From IMG/VR virus record IMGVR_UViG_3300050821_002644, positions 1 to 54,206 of that record: a stretch of DNA of 54,206 nucleotides; one strand, written 5' to 3'. Source of the DNA: a virus. The position numbers and the translations under genes are program-made. This document shows, piece by piece, positions 24,293 to 33,084 of this stretch. The number at the start of each line of letters is the position of its first letter. Position 1 is the first letter of the stretch. The notes below the pieces were generated by a model. The model made no database searches, was not told the DNA's origin, and worked only from the letters and a program-made list of their open reading frames with translations.

Positions 24293-26674
24293 TCACAATT
24301 CGCCCCAGTTCTCGCCTCGGGTAATGTCGACGTCGATCTTGACGAAGTCGCCTACGACAGCTCGACCTGATCTAACCATGTACGTGCGAAGCATTGCAGC
24401 TACTTGATCTGCATTGTCCTTATGGCATTCGACCATGATGCTGTCGTGAACGAGATTGCGTACCCATCCAATCCCCTTCAGTGCGGGGCGAAGCCACGTG
24501 AAGGCTTGAAGGCAGATGTCCGAGGCGGTGCTCTGGGGCAAGAAGGCCAATGCTTCATTCATTACCTCGTGCCTGTTCTCGTTGGTGATGAGGTAGAACC
24601 GACGGTGCCTACCGAACACTGTAATGAGGTCTTTGCCATCGAGGACAGCGCGACGTGTCTCTTCGCGGAACTCGACGATGTTGGGGATTACTGCGAAGAA
24701 GGCCGCCATTGCTCTCTGAGCTTCCGAGATACTGAGATCATGCTCCTCGGCGATCGATTTGGCTTCACGGCCATAGCCGAGTCCGTAGAAGTAGGCCTTG
24801 ACTCGGATCCGGAGCTCTTTGAGGGCTGCCTTGCTGAGTCCGGCCACGTCACCGTAGAGGACTGGAGTGAGCTCGTCGAATAGGTCACGGCTAGGGTCAT
24901 TGAAGATCTCGGCAAGATAAGACTCTTGAGCCAACCAGCAAAGGATTCGGGCTTCGATTTGACTATAGTCGGCCTGAACGAATACGTTGTCGGGGTGTAC
25001 GACCTTGAACTGACGGCGTAGCGAGGAGAGTCGTGGGATGTTTTGAAGGTTCGGGTTACGTGAACTGAGTCGACCTGTCGTCGTCCCATGAAGAAGGAAG
25101 GTCGAGAATACTCGACCTCGATAGCAACGTTCTCGTATGCCTTTGACGTAGGTACCATATGCTTTAGCCTCAATACGATGTTCTTGCAAGATGGTTAGGA
25201 AGTCGTAGTACTCGCCCCAAGGCTCTTTGCACTTGTCAATCAGGAGAGCAATGACATCCTTGTCGGTGCAAGGTCGATACTCTCCCTTCTGGTTCCTCTT
25301 CTTAGGAACGACGACCTTGAAGCGATTCGTTAGGACGTCGACAATCTGCATCGGTGAGTTGGGATTGAAGATGGGTCGGCCGGTAGTGACTGCCATATCC
25401 TTGCGGAGGAACTCAAGCCGCCGCGTGTAGAAAGATGCCAGCTGTGCGTTGTACTCCAGGTCCACGCCGATTCCGTTGAGCTCCGGATACATGAGTTCGT
25501 TGGATGCACGGACCAGAAAATCGTGTAGTGCACGCAAGCCAGCTTCCTGATCAAGTAGCCGACTGAACAGCTTCCACAAGAGGTACGTAGCGTGGCAGTC
25601 GAAGGCGTTGTACTTGTACAGGATGTCACGTGGAATTGTACCGTAACCGTGGCCAGGCCGAAGATAGCGCTTGATCTCATCGTCGTACTTCGGTGACCCT
25701 AGCAGCTCGACAGCGTTGTACTTCAGTCCGTGTATACCTCGCCGTTCATCCAATACGTACGAGGCCAGCATTGTATCGAACCAAAGACGTACGGGTCCGA
25801 ACTTCTTGGCGATGAGTCCCTTGAAATCGAACTTGCCGTTCTGAGCAACGATTCGATTGTGCCTACACAGATACTTTCCGAGTGCGGCGACGACATCAGG
25901 ATCGTTAGAGGCATTCTCACCAAACACACACACCTTGCCTTCGGCGTATCCGATTCCCACACAGAGAAGGTGATGGCGCGCGGCTTGTTCAAACGAGACG
26001 TCTTTGTCGACGTCAGTTTCAATATCCAGGGTGATGGGAGTCCATGGTAGCTCAGCAATGGCTCGCAGAGCTGACTCACGGTCGTCCACGACAACGAATA
26101 CAGGTTCGTACCACACGAGGTCCGCACTGAACAGCTTCCCTATGTCGTTGACGATTGAGGGGAAGAAACCGTCGCCTTTTGGCCGCAGACATGCTGCTGG
26201 GTGGAAAGTAGGTATGACCTGAAACTTACCGTCAACCGACGGCCGCGGGGGTCCGACTCGGAGTTTAGTGATACCCTCTGAAGTTCCCAGCAGCGATCGG
26301 GCCGCCGAATTACCGAGAGCGACAACATTGTCAACTCCTCGGTCTTCAAGCTCTGCAAACAGACGGGGCCGACATGCCGACATTGCTGTTGCGGAAGGCG
26401 TAGCATTGTCAGTGGGTCGACAAAGGCAGGCGTTGGTGAGGAAGGTTTTGCTTCTGTCGATGTGGTAGTGGTCGAAGACTTTGTCAAGTAGCTTTCCCGA
26501 GGCCCCCACAAAAGGCTGTCCACGGCGAGCTTCATTTGCTCCCGGCGCTTCTCCCACCACAGACAGAGACGCATAGCTGGGTCCACAACTTGGTACAAAT
26601 CGCCCAATTTCATACAGGTCGCACTCCTCACATTTAGCCAGTGGATGCTTGCGCTTGACTTCACTGTCCACCAT
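24293..26674 (-). CDS. polA: Uracil-DNA glycosylase / DNA polymerase I fusion
   Basis: 793 residues with two enzymes in one chain. Residues 1-205 match family 4-type uracil-DNA glycosylases: KCEECDLY cysteines, VVGEAPGANEARRGQPFVG, TNACLCRP and TFHPAACLR. Residues about 215-400 are a 3'-5' exonuclease with LDIETDVDK, NGKFDFKGL and YNAFDCHAT. The polymerase shows motif A (QADYSQIEARIL), motif B (RIRVKAYFYGLGYG) and motif C (VHDSIMVECH). All key residues seem present. It would replicate phage DNA and scan for uracil. It overlaps the DpdA gene by 14 bases. Confidence 0.92.
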   Translation of the reverse strand: MVDSEVKRKHPLAKCEECDLYEIGRFVPSCGPSYASLSVVGEAPGANEARRGQPFVGASGKLLDKVFDHYHIDRSKTFLTNACLCRPTDNATPSATAMSACRPRLFAELEDRGVDNVVALGNSAARSLLGTSEGITKLRVGPPRPSVDGKFQVIPTFHPAACLRPKGDGFFPSIVNDIGKLFSADLVWYEPVFVVVDDRESALRAIAELPWTPITLDIETDVDKDVSFEQAARHHLLCVGIGYAEGKVCVFGENASNDPDVVAALGKYLCRHNRIVAQNGKFDFKGLIAKKFGPVRLWFDTMLASYVLDERRGIHGLKYNAVELLGSPKYDDEIKRYLRPGHGYGTIPRDILYKYNAFDCHATYLLWKLFSRLLDQEAGLRALHDFLVRASNELMYPELNGIGVDLEYNAQLASFYTRRLEFLRKDMAVTTGRPIFNPNSPMQIVDVLTNRFKVVVPKKRNQKGEYRPCTDKDVIALLIDKCKEPWGEYYDFLTILQEHRIEAKAYGTYVKGIRERCYRGRVFSTFLLHGTTTGRLSSRNPNLQNIPRLSSLRRQFKVVHPDNVFVQADYSQIEARILCWLAQESYLAEIFNDPSRDLFDELTPVLYGDVAGLSKAALKELRIRVKAYFYGLGYGREAKSIAEEHDLSISEAQRAMAAFFAVIPNIVEFREETRRAVLDGKDLITVFGRHRRFYLITNENRHEVMNEALAFLPQSTASDICLQAFTWLRPALKGIGWVRNLVHDSIMVECHKDNADQVAAMLRTYMVRSGRAVVGDFVKIDVDITRGENWGEL

Positions 26675-27440
26675 TCGCCCACGCCTTCAGAGTGTCGATG
26701 TTCCGATTCACGATAGTCAGGTTGAACTCCGGTCCTGGTACCTGGAAGTAGTCAGGCACCTCGAAGTGGAGCGCCACTTTGAAAGACTCGAGCTCCCTAT
26801 TGTGATAGGCCCAAACGAACGGCGCGCTAGTGTCGATTGATCGAATCGAGCCCCTGTGGTATTTGTGCGCAACGGCGAAGTCCTGCAGCCACATGCGGTT
26901 GAGTCCGAGGAAGTGGAACTTGACGTCTGGGTACTCGTTCAAGATCATATCGACCATCCGAACTCGAGCGGATGGGATTATGTCTTCACCAAGGCGACGA
27001 GGAAGTCCGAAGACAACCTTGCCGTGAGTCACCATGGGCTCGAGTTCGTTCATGTAGGCCTTGAAGCATGTTAGCAGCTCGGGGAGATCTGCACCCTGGA
27101 GCACTGCCATGTAGTTGAAGTACTTGAGGTCGATTCCTCCGATGTCGAGGAACTGACGCATCAGGTCGAGCGATGCTCTGAAGTCGCCGCGCACGTCAGG
27201 AATGACAATCTCGTTGACCTTGTACTCAGAAGCCAGCGCGATGACCTGCTCATGGGAGCGAGGCTTGTCTTCCTCGAACATCCCGTTGTCCATGATCACG
27301 TACGATCCATCCCACTGTCCCAGGTACTGGTAGCAGGAGCGGTAGGTCTCGTACTTCAAAGCTGAAGGCAGCATCATCTGGAATCGAGCATTCATGATGC
27401 TGCTGATCCTGCCTACCGGTGGGATAAGTGCGATGTCCAT
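26661..27440 (-). CDS. dpdA: DpdA-like DNA 7-deazaguanine transglycosylase
   Basis: 259 residues of the tRNA-guanine-transglycosylase-like superfamily in its short phage form. YVIMDNGMFEE holds the likely catalytic Asp. EIVIPDVRGD, KVVFGLPRRLGED, FHFLGLNRMW and RSIDTSAPFVWAY mark the barrel. Such enzymes swap guanine in DNA for preQ0 or a derivative. The genes for preQ0 synthesis lie within 4 kb upstream on the same strand, which strongly supports this role over a tRNA enzyme. It should protect DNA from restriction. Confidence 0.88.
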   Translation of the reverse strand: MDIALIPPVGRISSIMNARFQMMLPSALKYETYRSCYQYLGQWDGSYVIMDNGMFEEDKPRSHEQVIALASEYKVNEIVIPDVRGDFRASLDLMRQFLDIGGIDLKYFNYMAVLQGADLPELLTCFKAYMNELEPMVTHGKVVFGLPRRLGEDIIPSARVRMVDMILNEYPDVKFHFLGLNRMWLQDFAVAHKYHRGSIRSIDTSAPFVWAYHNRELESFKVALHFEVPDYFQVPGPEFNLTIVNRNIDTLKAWANGGQ

Positions 27441-27456
27441 TTCTTTCCTCCGCCGA

Positions 27457-27483
27457 GGGGGCAGGATCCTTCGTCCTGCCCCC
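27457..27483. terminator. Hairpin before dpdA
   Basis: GGGGGCAGGA (27457-27466) pairs with TCCTGCCCCC (27474-27483) around TCCTTCG. It lies between the stop of the Acb2-like gene and dpdA and may partly terminate or process the transcript. No U-run follows on the minus strand. Confidence 0.7.
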
Positions 27484-27491
27484 GAATCGTC

Positions 27492-27758
27492 TCAGCTGTC
27501 GGTGTTGCTGAAGAACTTCAGTTCCTTCTCAGCGGCGTGCAGCTTGGCTCGCACTGCCTGGTCCTTCGCCTCGACGAGCTTCTGCATGGCAAGCGTCAGC
27601 TCGGGAGAGGAGGGAACCTGATGAAGCACGTTCGCTGCCAAGTCTTCGTACATCTCGACGATGAACTGGAGTTCAGGCTTGAGATGAGTTGCGTCGAGGA
27701 AGCGAACCTTGTCTCTGACAGGCTGTGCGTGCTGCTGAAGGATGGACTGGTCAATCAT
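27492..27758 (-). CDS. Small helical protein resembling Acb2/Tad1 hairpin family
   Basis: 88 residues from ATG 27758 (ATGA overlap). The helical hairpin VLHQVPSSPELTLAMQKLVE followed by AKDQAVRAKLHA follows the pattern P-x3-E-x3-A-x2-KL-x-EA-x3-A of phage Acb2-type cyclic-nucleotide sponges, which block CBASS and Thoeris signalling. This is by remembered pattern only; the resemblance is partial and the usual Trp after EAM is absent. Otherwise it is an unknown helical protein. Confidence 0.5.
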   Translation of the reverse strand: MIDQSILQQHAQPVRDKVRFLDATHLKPELQFIVEMYEDLAANVLHQVPSSPELTLAMQKLVEAKDQAVRAKLHAAEKELKFFSNTDS

Positions 27759-28059
27759 GCTTACCGAACATCTCCCTTGTTGATACGAACCCCTGAGCGT
27801 CTGCTGCAGGATGCTTTTCGACCAGCTTCTGCACTGAGGCACGAAGCATGTACAGCTTGATGTATAGCATGCGAGAGTAGTTGTTCAGGTCAAGAAGTTC
27901 CTGCATTGCCTCTTCGAAGGTGTCTACCTCAAGGAACTTGAGGGGGCCGTATTTCTTGGCCCCCATGTCCATTCTCTCGGCCGACTGAGTCACGAAGTCT
28001 AGGTCGGCCGCCGCTAGCAGCTCGGCCAAATCGAATTTCGTTGACTCGTCGTTTGGCAC
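27751..28059 (-). CDS. MazG-like nucleotide pyrophosphohydrolase (small)
   Basis: 102 residues from GTG 28059 with GGAGG six bases upstream. GAKKYGPLKFLEVD and then FEEAMQELLDLNNYSRM give an EExxE-like helix pair typical of all-alpha NTP pyrophosphohydrolases. It may adjust the dNTP pool, for example around deazaguanine nucleotides. The first 131 bases overlap the MazG-like gene before it. Confidence 0.6.
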   Translation of the reverse strand: MPNDESTKFDLAELLAAADLDFVTQSAERMDMGAKKYGPLKFLEVDTFEEAMQELLDLNNYSRMLYIKLYMLRASVQKLVEKHPAADAQGFVSTREMFGKHD

Positions 28060-28384
28060 GGTAGGCCTCCAAGGGGTCTGTATCGAGTTCGGCGAAGATG
28101 TTCATGAGGTAGACGAAGACGTCGGTGGCTTCGTCCCGAGCCCGTTCCTTCATCTGGCTCTCGGAGGATGTGCCCCTAGCCCACTTCTTGACCTCGTTGG
28201 CAAGCTCGCCTACCTCGCCAGCGAGTGAGAGGACTTGGAACACGAGGTCGTCAGCAGTGTCGGGGAACCAGTCATGCGAGTCCTGCTGACACTCGAGTGC
28301 GATGCTTCTCAGGTCCGCAGGCTGACCTGGAGGCTTGTTGAGCTGTCGGGTCTGTTTACTTCCTGCCATGTAAGGTTCGTTCAT
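27929..28384 (-). CDS. MazG-like NTP pyrophosphohydrolase
   Basis: 151 residues; start in an ATGA overlap with folE. LSLAGEVGELANEVKKW and DEATDVFVYLMNIFAEL supply the metal-binding ExxE and ExxD of MazG-type enzymes. AYRAKRRVNEIRFG ends the domain near residue 118. The last 30 residues (RAASGGRPRLRDSV and on) look like chance readthrough inside the next gene. It would hydrolyse nucleotides to pyrophosphate and NMP. Confidence 0.8.
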   Translation of the reverse strand: MNEPYMAGSKQTRQLNKPPGQPADLRSIALECQQDSHDWFPDTADDLVFQVLSLAGEVGELANEVKKWARGTSSESQMKERARDEATDVFVYLMNIFAELDTDPLEAYRAKRRVNEIRFGRAASGGRPRLRDSVGRENGHGGQEIRPPQVP

Positions 28385-28989
28385 TTGCCTATCGCTCTCA
28401 GGAATTCGTCCTTGGCTGTTCGGTCGTGCTCACCGAAGTGACCACGCATGGTTGCTGTGTACGTAGTAGTACCCGGAGCTTGCACCCCCCTTATAGTCAT
28501 GCACAGATGCTCACACTCCATGACTACTGCGACGTGTTCGGTACCGAGATGCTTTGTCAGCTGCTCAGCGATCTCGGCGGTGAGCTCTTCCTGGACGGAA
28601 AGCCCCTTGCTAAGTGCCTTGACCAGTCGAGGGATCTTACTCAGTCCCGCTACCGTCTGCTCAGGGATATAACCGACCTGAGCGTATCCTCTGAACGGGA
28701 TGATATGGTGAGCACACACGCTGATGACAGGAACCTGCTTGATGACGACCATGTCACGACTCGTTGCAGGGAAGGTCGTGAACTCGAACTTGTCAGGAGT
28801 CGTTAGCTCCCGAAGCATCTGGACGAAACGCTTCGGAGTGTTCTTGGCGTGAGGACTCGAAGGATCCATCTTCGCTACGTCGATAAGCAGGTACTCTGCT
28901 AGTCCGTAGACGTTGGCGAATCTGGTGTGCGCAAGTTCCTCGTCCCACTCGTCACGATCAGGTTCCACGTGTGTGCGCTCCATATACAT
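28381..28989 (-). CDS. folE: GTP cyclohydrolase I
   Basis: First step of preQ0 synthesis: GTP to dihydroneopterin triphosphate. SVCAHHIIPFRGYAQVGYIP and ECEHLCMTIRGVQAPG hold the zinc Cys/His and catalytic His; SKIPRLVKALSKGLSVQEEL is the usual substrate helix. About 202 residues from ATG 28989; an ATG at 28983 is close. Lies between queE and the MazG-like gene in one overlapping operon. Confidence 0.95.
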   Translation of the reverse strand: MYMERTHVEPDRDEWDEELAHTRFANVYGLAEYLLIDVAKMDPSSPHAKNTPKRFVQMLRELTTPDKFEFTTFPATSRDMVVIKQVPVISVCAHHIIPFRGYAQVGYIPEQTVAGLSKIPRLVKALSKGLSVQEELTAEIAEQLTKHLGTEHVAVVMECEHLCMTIRGVQAPGTTTYTATMRGHFGEHDRTAKDEFLRAIGK

Positions 28990-29659
28990 AGTTGTGAACC
29001 TGGACGTTGAGGATCCAGGGAAGTCGTCGAAGCTTGATCCACTCAACAAGCTGTGATGCAGGAAGCTTGTCCCAGACAGGACCTACGTACACAGGAAGCT
29101 TAGGTCCGCCGTCAACGTACTTCTGCCAGATGGTAAGAGCCTCTTCGAAGTCGTTCCTACCTGCGATAGTGAACTTGAGTGCGCCCTGGCCGTATTGCAT
29201 CATCTGCTCTACGTTGTCAACGCGTACTTGGCTGAACTTGCCTTCACCTGAACCTGAGAGCTTCCAGTCCATCACTGGCTGAAGACCTCGGTCCATCATC
29301 TCCAGATCAAAGGGAAGTGTCCCATTCGTAAACGCTTCGAACGTGAAGGCCTCTCCGTCTAGCTCGGTCATTGTCTGACGTAGATTCGCCCTCGGTTGAA
29401 GAAAGGGCTCGCCGCCGGTGAAGACGATGTTGCGAGCTCCATTGGCGCCCTCCATTCGTCTGATGCGGCTGGCGAGCTCCTGGGGTGAAACGCTGATGTA
29501 GCTGTCTTTGAACAGCTTCGGTTCGATAGCGAACTGCGAGTCACAAGGCCACAGGGGGCAGCGAAGGTTGCAGCCTGCGAAGCGCACGAACTGACTCATG
29601 ACGCCGACACTAGGGCCTTCACCTTGTGTCGACGTGTAGTGCTCAAGCAGTCTCAGCAT
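28958..29659 (-). CDS. queE: 7-carboxy-7-deazaguanine synthase
   Basis: Radical SAM enzyme contracting the carboxytetrahydropterin ring. HYTSTQGEGPSVG and VFTGGEPFLQP are family hallmarks. The cluster reads GCNLRCPLWPCDSQ, a CX3CX4C spacing instead of the standard radical SAM CX3CX2C. Length 233 from ATG 29659; an ATG at 29680 is an alternative. It overlaps queD upstream and folE downstream. Confidence 0.9.
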   Translation of the reverse strand: MLRLLEHYTSTQGEGPSVGVMSQFVRFAGCNLRCPLWPCDSQFAIEPKLFKDSYISVSPQELASRIRRMEGANGARNIVFTGGEPFLQPRANLRQTMTELDGEAFTFEAFTNGTLPFDLEMMDRGLQPVMDWKLSGSGEGKFSQVRVDNVEQMMQYGQGALKFTIAGRNDFEEALTIWQKYVDGGPKLPVYVGPVWDKLPASQLVEWIKLRRLPWILNVQVHNYVYGAHTRGT

Positions 29660-30107
29660 CCCAGTCCCAACTCGCTGCATTGACAGCTGTTTCCTGAACG
29701 GTCAGAGTGATCGCTGTGATCCCGTTAGGCTGCCACATCTTCTGACACCACTCGCCGATCCAGCGCGCTAGGTTCTCCGTTGTCGGATCTCCGTCGAGCT
29801 TCATCAGACCTGGTAGGAGACGTTCACTACCATCTCCATATCGCTGTTCAGGGTCCTGATCCTGAGCCCAAGGGTCTTCTCGGTTGAGGAGGAGTCGATG
29901 ATCGAACCATGTGTCGAGGTGGTTTCGGTAGTTGAGCTTGACGCCGCCGAAGTCGAGTCCGCAGACCATTCCCTTGTCGTCGACAGGTCCGACCATCTGC
30001 AGGAGAGCGTTGAAGGAGTGTCCGTGAATTGCCTCGCACTTGCCTTCAGTGAGGTACAGCCGATGGGCTGCCTCGAAGTTGTGAATGACAGCGATTGACT
30101 GCGTCAC
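29643..30107 (-). CDS. queD: 6-carboxytetrahydropterin synthase
   Basis: Converts dihydroneopterin triphosphate to 6-carboxytetrahydropterin. NFEAAHRLYLTEGKCEAIHG and HSFN supply zinc His residues and the catalytic Cys; DHRLLLN, DPTTENLARWIGEW and LTVQETAVNAA are standard. 154 residues; GTG start in a GTGA overlap with queC. Confidence 0.93.
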   Translation of the reverse strand: MTQSIAVIHNFEAAHRLYLTEGKCEAIHGHSFNALLQMVGPVDDKGMVCGLDFGGVKLNYRNHLDTWFDHRLLLNREDPWAQDQDPEQRYGDGSERLLPGLMKLDGDPTTENLARWIGEWCQKMWQPNGITAITLTVQETAVNAASWDWDAETA

Positions 30108-30832
30108 TTAGTGCTCGCCTTCTCGATCTGGGTACGCCAGTAGTTCTCGTCCTCGTATGCGGTCTCGTCGTACACGAACGCTCCTGAGTCGTGAATGGCT
30201 TCGAGCCTCTCGACACAGGTACCGCATCGCCCGCAGTGAATCTTGTCGCCCTTGTAGCACGACCAGGTCAGTGCGAGAGGAACCTGAAGACGCATCGCGA
30301 CCGAAGCAATGTCGGTCTTCGACATCTTGATGAATGGAGTCAAGAGACCCCACTCACGGGGCACGAACCCTTCGTTTGCTAGCTTCATAGCAGCTTCGAA
30401 CTCGCGCCAGAACGCCGGACGACAATCAGGGTAGATAGCCGCGTCTCCATTGTGCGGCGCCAAAGCTACGTACTGGCCTCCTCGCGCAACGCATACCCCT
30501 GTGGCGATCGTTGCCATGATGGCGTTCCGGTTGGGGACCACCGTCTGCTTCATGTTCTCTTCAGCGTAGTGACCCTCAGGCACTTCTGAGTGGGCGATGT
30601 CGACAAGAGCCGATCCACCCTCAGCAAGGGCTTCACCGACTCGGCCGATATCGATACAGTCCCATCGAAGGTTGAGTCGCTCTGCCGCTGCCTGTGCGTA
30701 GTCCAACTCCTTACGGTGCCGCTGAAGGTAGTTGAAGCTAATCACGTCGGGGTTGTAACCCATCGCGACCAGATGATACAGCAAAGTCACGCTGTCGAGC
30801 CCGCCACTGACGACAGCGATACCATCACTCAT
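30104..30832 (-). CDS. queC: 7-cyano-7-deazaguanine (preQ0) synthase
   Basis: ATP-dependent conversion of carboxydeazaguanine to preQ0. VVSGGLDSVTLLYHL is the PP-loop; VPNRNAIMATIATG and WSCYKGDKIHCGRCGTCVER give the zinc cysteines. 242 residues, normal length. No amidotransferase domain is fused, so preQ0 rather than archaeosine base is the likely end product. Overlaps the primase-helicase by ATGA. Confidence 0.95.
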   Translation of the reverse strand: MSDGIAVVSGGLDSVTLLYHLVAMGYNPDVISFNYLQRHRKELDYAQAAAERLNLRWDCIDIGRVGEALAEGGSALVDIAHSEVPEGHYAEENMKQTVVPNRNAIMATIATGVCVARGGQYVALAPHNGDAAIYPDCRPAFWREFEAAMKLANEGFVPREWGLLTPFIKMSKTDIASVAMRLQVPLALTWSCYKGDKIHCGRCGTCVERLEAIHDSGAFVYDETAYEDENYWRTQIEKASTK

Positions 30833-32988
30833 GCCTTTACCTCTTCCAGGCTGTTGTATGAAGTAGAGCGGCCCTCTCCGCCCTTAGTGATCAAGCCACG
30901 TGCTATGAGGGTCTTTTCGATGTCGTCCATCTCTCTTGCCATGAGATGGTACGTCTGCATGAGCCGCGATCGAGACATGCTACCCTTCTTCTGGATAGCC
31001 TTCAGTACCAGTCCGATCTTGTGCTCAGCGCTTCCTTGACCAACGTTGACAATGATGTCTTGAGCGTATCGTCGCCACACATCTCCATAGGCAGCAGCAC
31101 GGGCGATATCAAGCGCACCAACCACCACCTCCTCCTCGCATCTAGTCGCCGCAAGGAGGCAAGACGCCTTGAGTATGCTTCCGGCGAGGCGGACGTACAT
31201 AGGCACCAGAGTCTCAGCCCGCTCGGGTCCACTTTCAACTCCTAGGTGCGTCAACGTCTGCTCGACCTTGTTGTAGCGATCCCACGCCTCTGGTGTCAAC
31301 GTGACCTCTTTGACAACACGCTGCACACCGACGACCTTGCCTCCTAGCTCGATCGGTGCAGTAACGTCGTGTGTCTTGGCAATCTGTTGTAGTTCCATGA
31401 TGATCCGGTCGCGCCCCTGAGTTTGAGCAGCCACAGGGGGACCTAGAGGCCTTACGCGCTTTGGATCAGAGTCAGCTGTGATGAAGACGAATCGAGGAAG
31501 GAATCCTGACTCTACGTCAGCATGGTCAAGGATGCGTAGCATTTTAGATTTGATCCCGCCCGCGAAGATAATCAGACGTGGCTCGCGGATGGTAATCTCT
31601 TCCTTACGGAGCAGACGCTTCTGCAACTTGCCATCGTAGAGCTTGGTGAAGAACTCCTTCATTCCGGACATGTAGTCTTTCTTGTTCATCTGCTCCATCA
31701 GACCTGTGAACTCGTCACGAAGGAACAGACTTGGCTTGTTAGGACGAGCTGCCATCGCGGTCATGAGACCTTCGATCGATCCGTCCGTAGCCATTAGCGC
31801 TGTGTCATCAATCTCCGTAAGAATGTCTGTCGCCAAGTCCATCGCAGTAGACTTTCGGGTCAAAGTCGTATCTGCGAGGATCATGAACCAAAGATTTGGA
31901 GTTAGCGATCCGTACTGCGTCAGGAGTTTGAGCGAACCAGATAGCAAACATGAAAGAAGAACGAATGCGCCTGCTTCGTGATACTGCACTGCCGCGTCGC
32001 CAACTGACTTGGCCCAATCGATGTACCGTTCTATGAATGATGGGTGCTTGTCGAGCCAGGCCTTCTCTTCTGGGGTGACGAGAGCGGGCTCATTACTAGG
32101 CGGCGCCGTAGCGAGCCGTATCTGGTCCGCATGACGACTAGATGCGCGACATACGTCTTTCCAGAGTCGAAGGTCATTGTCACTGAACTTGTTACAGGCG
32201 GCGTCTCTACATACTTGGAACGTCTCCGCCAGGCTGAGGTTAGCCTCGAGACAATACATCTCCAGGCGGAAGAGTGCTGAGCTCCTGTCTCCCTCTGGTG
32301 CTTGGAAGTAAAGGTGGTGTGCTGCCCCGTTGATCTTGTATGAGAACCGCTCAAGGATCTCACTTCCCTTCTCAGGGATCATATCGTCAGGGAACGGAAT
32401 GTCTAGATATTCATATCCCTCGACGGGAGGATAAGCACTGAATTCCTCAAGGGCGTGTACGTCATCATTCCAGACCAGGATGCTGACCTTAGGAGCATCG
32501 CCTCCGGATCCGTACTTGAAGTTTTTAGTACCAGGTATCCTGAGTAGCTGAGTGAGGTCCCATCCCGATCGATCACTACCCTGACCCGCATGACCATACG
32601 CGACTCGTCTCGAAGCGTCTTCAGCATCTTCCGCTTCGATGGGCTCATCCAAAGCCCAAATCGCCTGATATCGTCCAGGGCTTGTTTCCCAAGCGCAGGT
32701 AGGAGGGAACAGCAGAAGATCAGGACTGCAATCGTCGAGATCGCTCCAAACACACTGGACCAGTCCCACATTTGATTTGATTCGCCTCCTATCGGTCAGT
32801 AGCTGCGGGCAGAAGTAGACGTTCTTGTACAGCCCCTCGTTCCTGATGTGACTAAGCATCGCGTCGGACTGTTCTGGCCATTTGAAGAACTGTTCCTCGA
32901 AGACACCGCCAGTCTTGCGCGTCGCTATACAGGCATAGCCAGTTGTCTGCCCATACGATGATGCGAAGAAGTCTCCGAGACCCGCCAT
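30829..32988 (-). CDS. Primase-helicase
   Basis: 719 residues from ATG 32988 (AGAGGA upstream; GTG 33003 is longer). The N-terminal 200 residues look like an archaeo-eukaryotic primase/RepB-like domain with VWSDLDDCSPD supplying the acidic pair. From about 320 a DUF3987-type helicase domain has ILADTTLTRKSTAMD, a Walker A without the usual glycines, and SLFLRDEFTGLM as Walker B. A C-terminal winged helix (KKGSMSRSRLMQTYH) follows. It should prime and unwind DNA for PolA. Confidence 0.8.
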   Translation of the reverse strand: MAGLGDFFASSYGQTTGYACIATRKTGGVFEEQFFKWPEQSDAMLSHIRNEGLYKNVYFCPQLLTDRRRIKSNVGLVQCVWSDLDDCSPDLLLFPPTCAWETSPGRYQAIWALDEPIEAEDAEDASRRVAYGHAGQGSDRSGWDLTQLLRIPGTKNFKYGSGGDAPKVSILVWNDDVHALEEFSAYPPVEGYEYLDIPFPDDMIPEKGSEILERFSYKINGAAHHLYFQAPEGDRSSALFRLEMYCLEANLSLAETFQVCRDAACNKFSDNDLRLWKDVCRASSRHADQIRLATAPPSNEPALVTPEEKAWLDKHPSFIERYIDWAKSVGDAAVQYHEAGAFVLLSCLLSGSLKLLTQYGSLTPNLWFMILADTTLTRKSTAMDLATDILTEIDDTALMATDGSIEGLMTAMAARPNKPSLFLRDEFTGLMEQMNKKDYMSGMKEFFTKLYDGKLQKRLLRKEEITIREPRLIIFAGGIKSKMLRILDHADVESGFLPRFVFITADSDPKRVRPLGPPVAAQTQGRDRIIMELQQIAKTHDVTAPIELGGKVVGVQRVVKEVTLTPEAWDRYNKVEQTLTHLGVESGPERAETLVPMYVRLAGSILKASCLLAATRCEEEVVVGALDIARAAAYGDVWRRYAQDIIVNVGQGSAEHKIGLVLKAIQKKGSMSRSRLMQTYHLMAREMDDIEKTLIARGLITKGGEGRSTSYNSLEEVKA

Positions 32989-33011
32989 TGCATTCCTCTT
33001 CACCTCTCAAA

Positions 33012-33077
33012 GGGTGGGGCCTACTGCTCGCTTGTCTCTGCCGGCGAGACTGCGCCTGTATCCAGTAGACCCCACCC
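33012..33077. terminator. Long hairpin before the primase-helicase
   Basis: GGGTGGGGCCTACTG (33012-33026) pairs with CAGTAGACCCCACCC (33063-33077), with an inner CTCGC/GCGAG stem. It lies between the ssDNA-binding-like gene and the primase-helicase, and could attenuate transcription or separate the two messages. Confidence 0.8.
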
Positions 33078-33084
33078 AGTTCAG

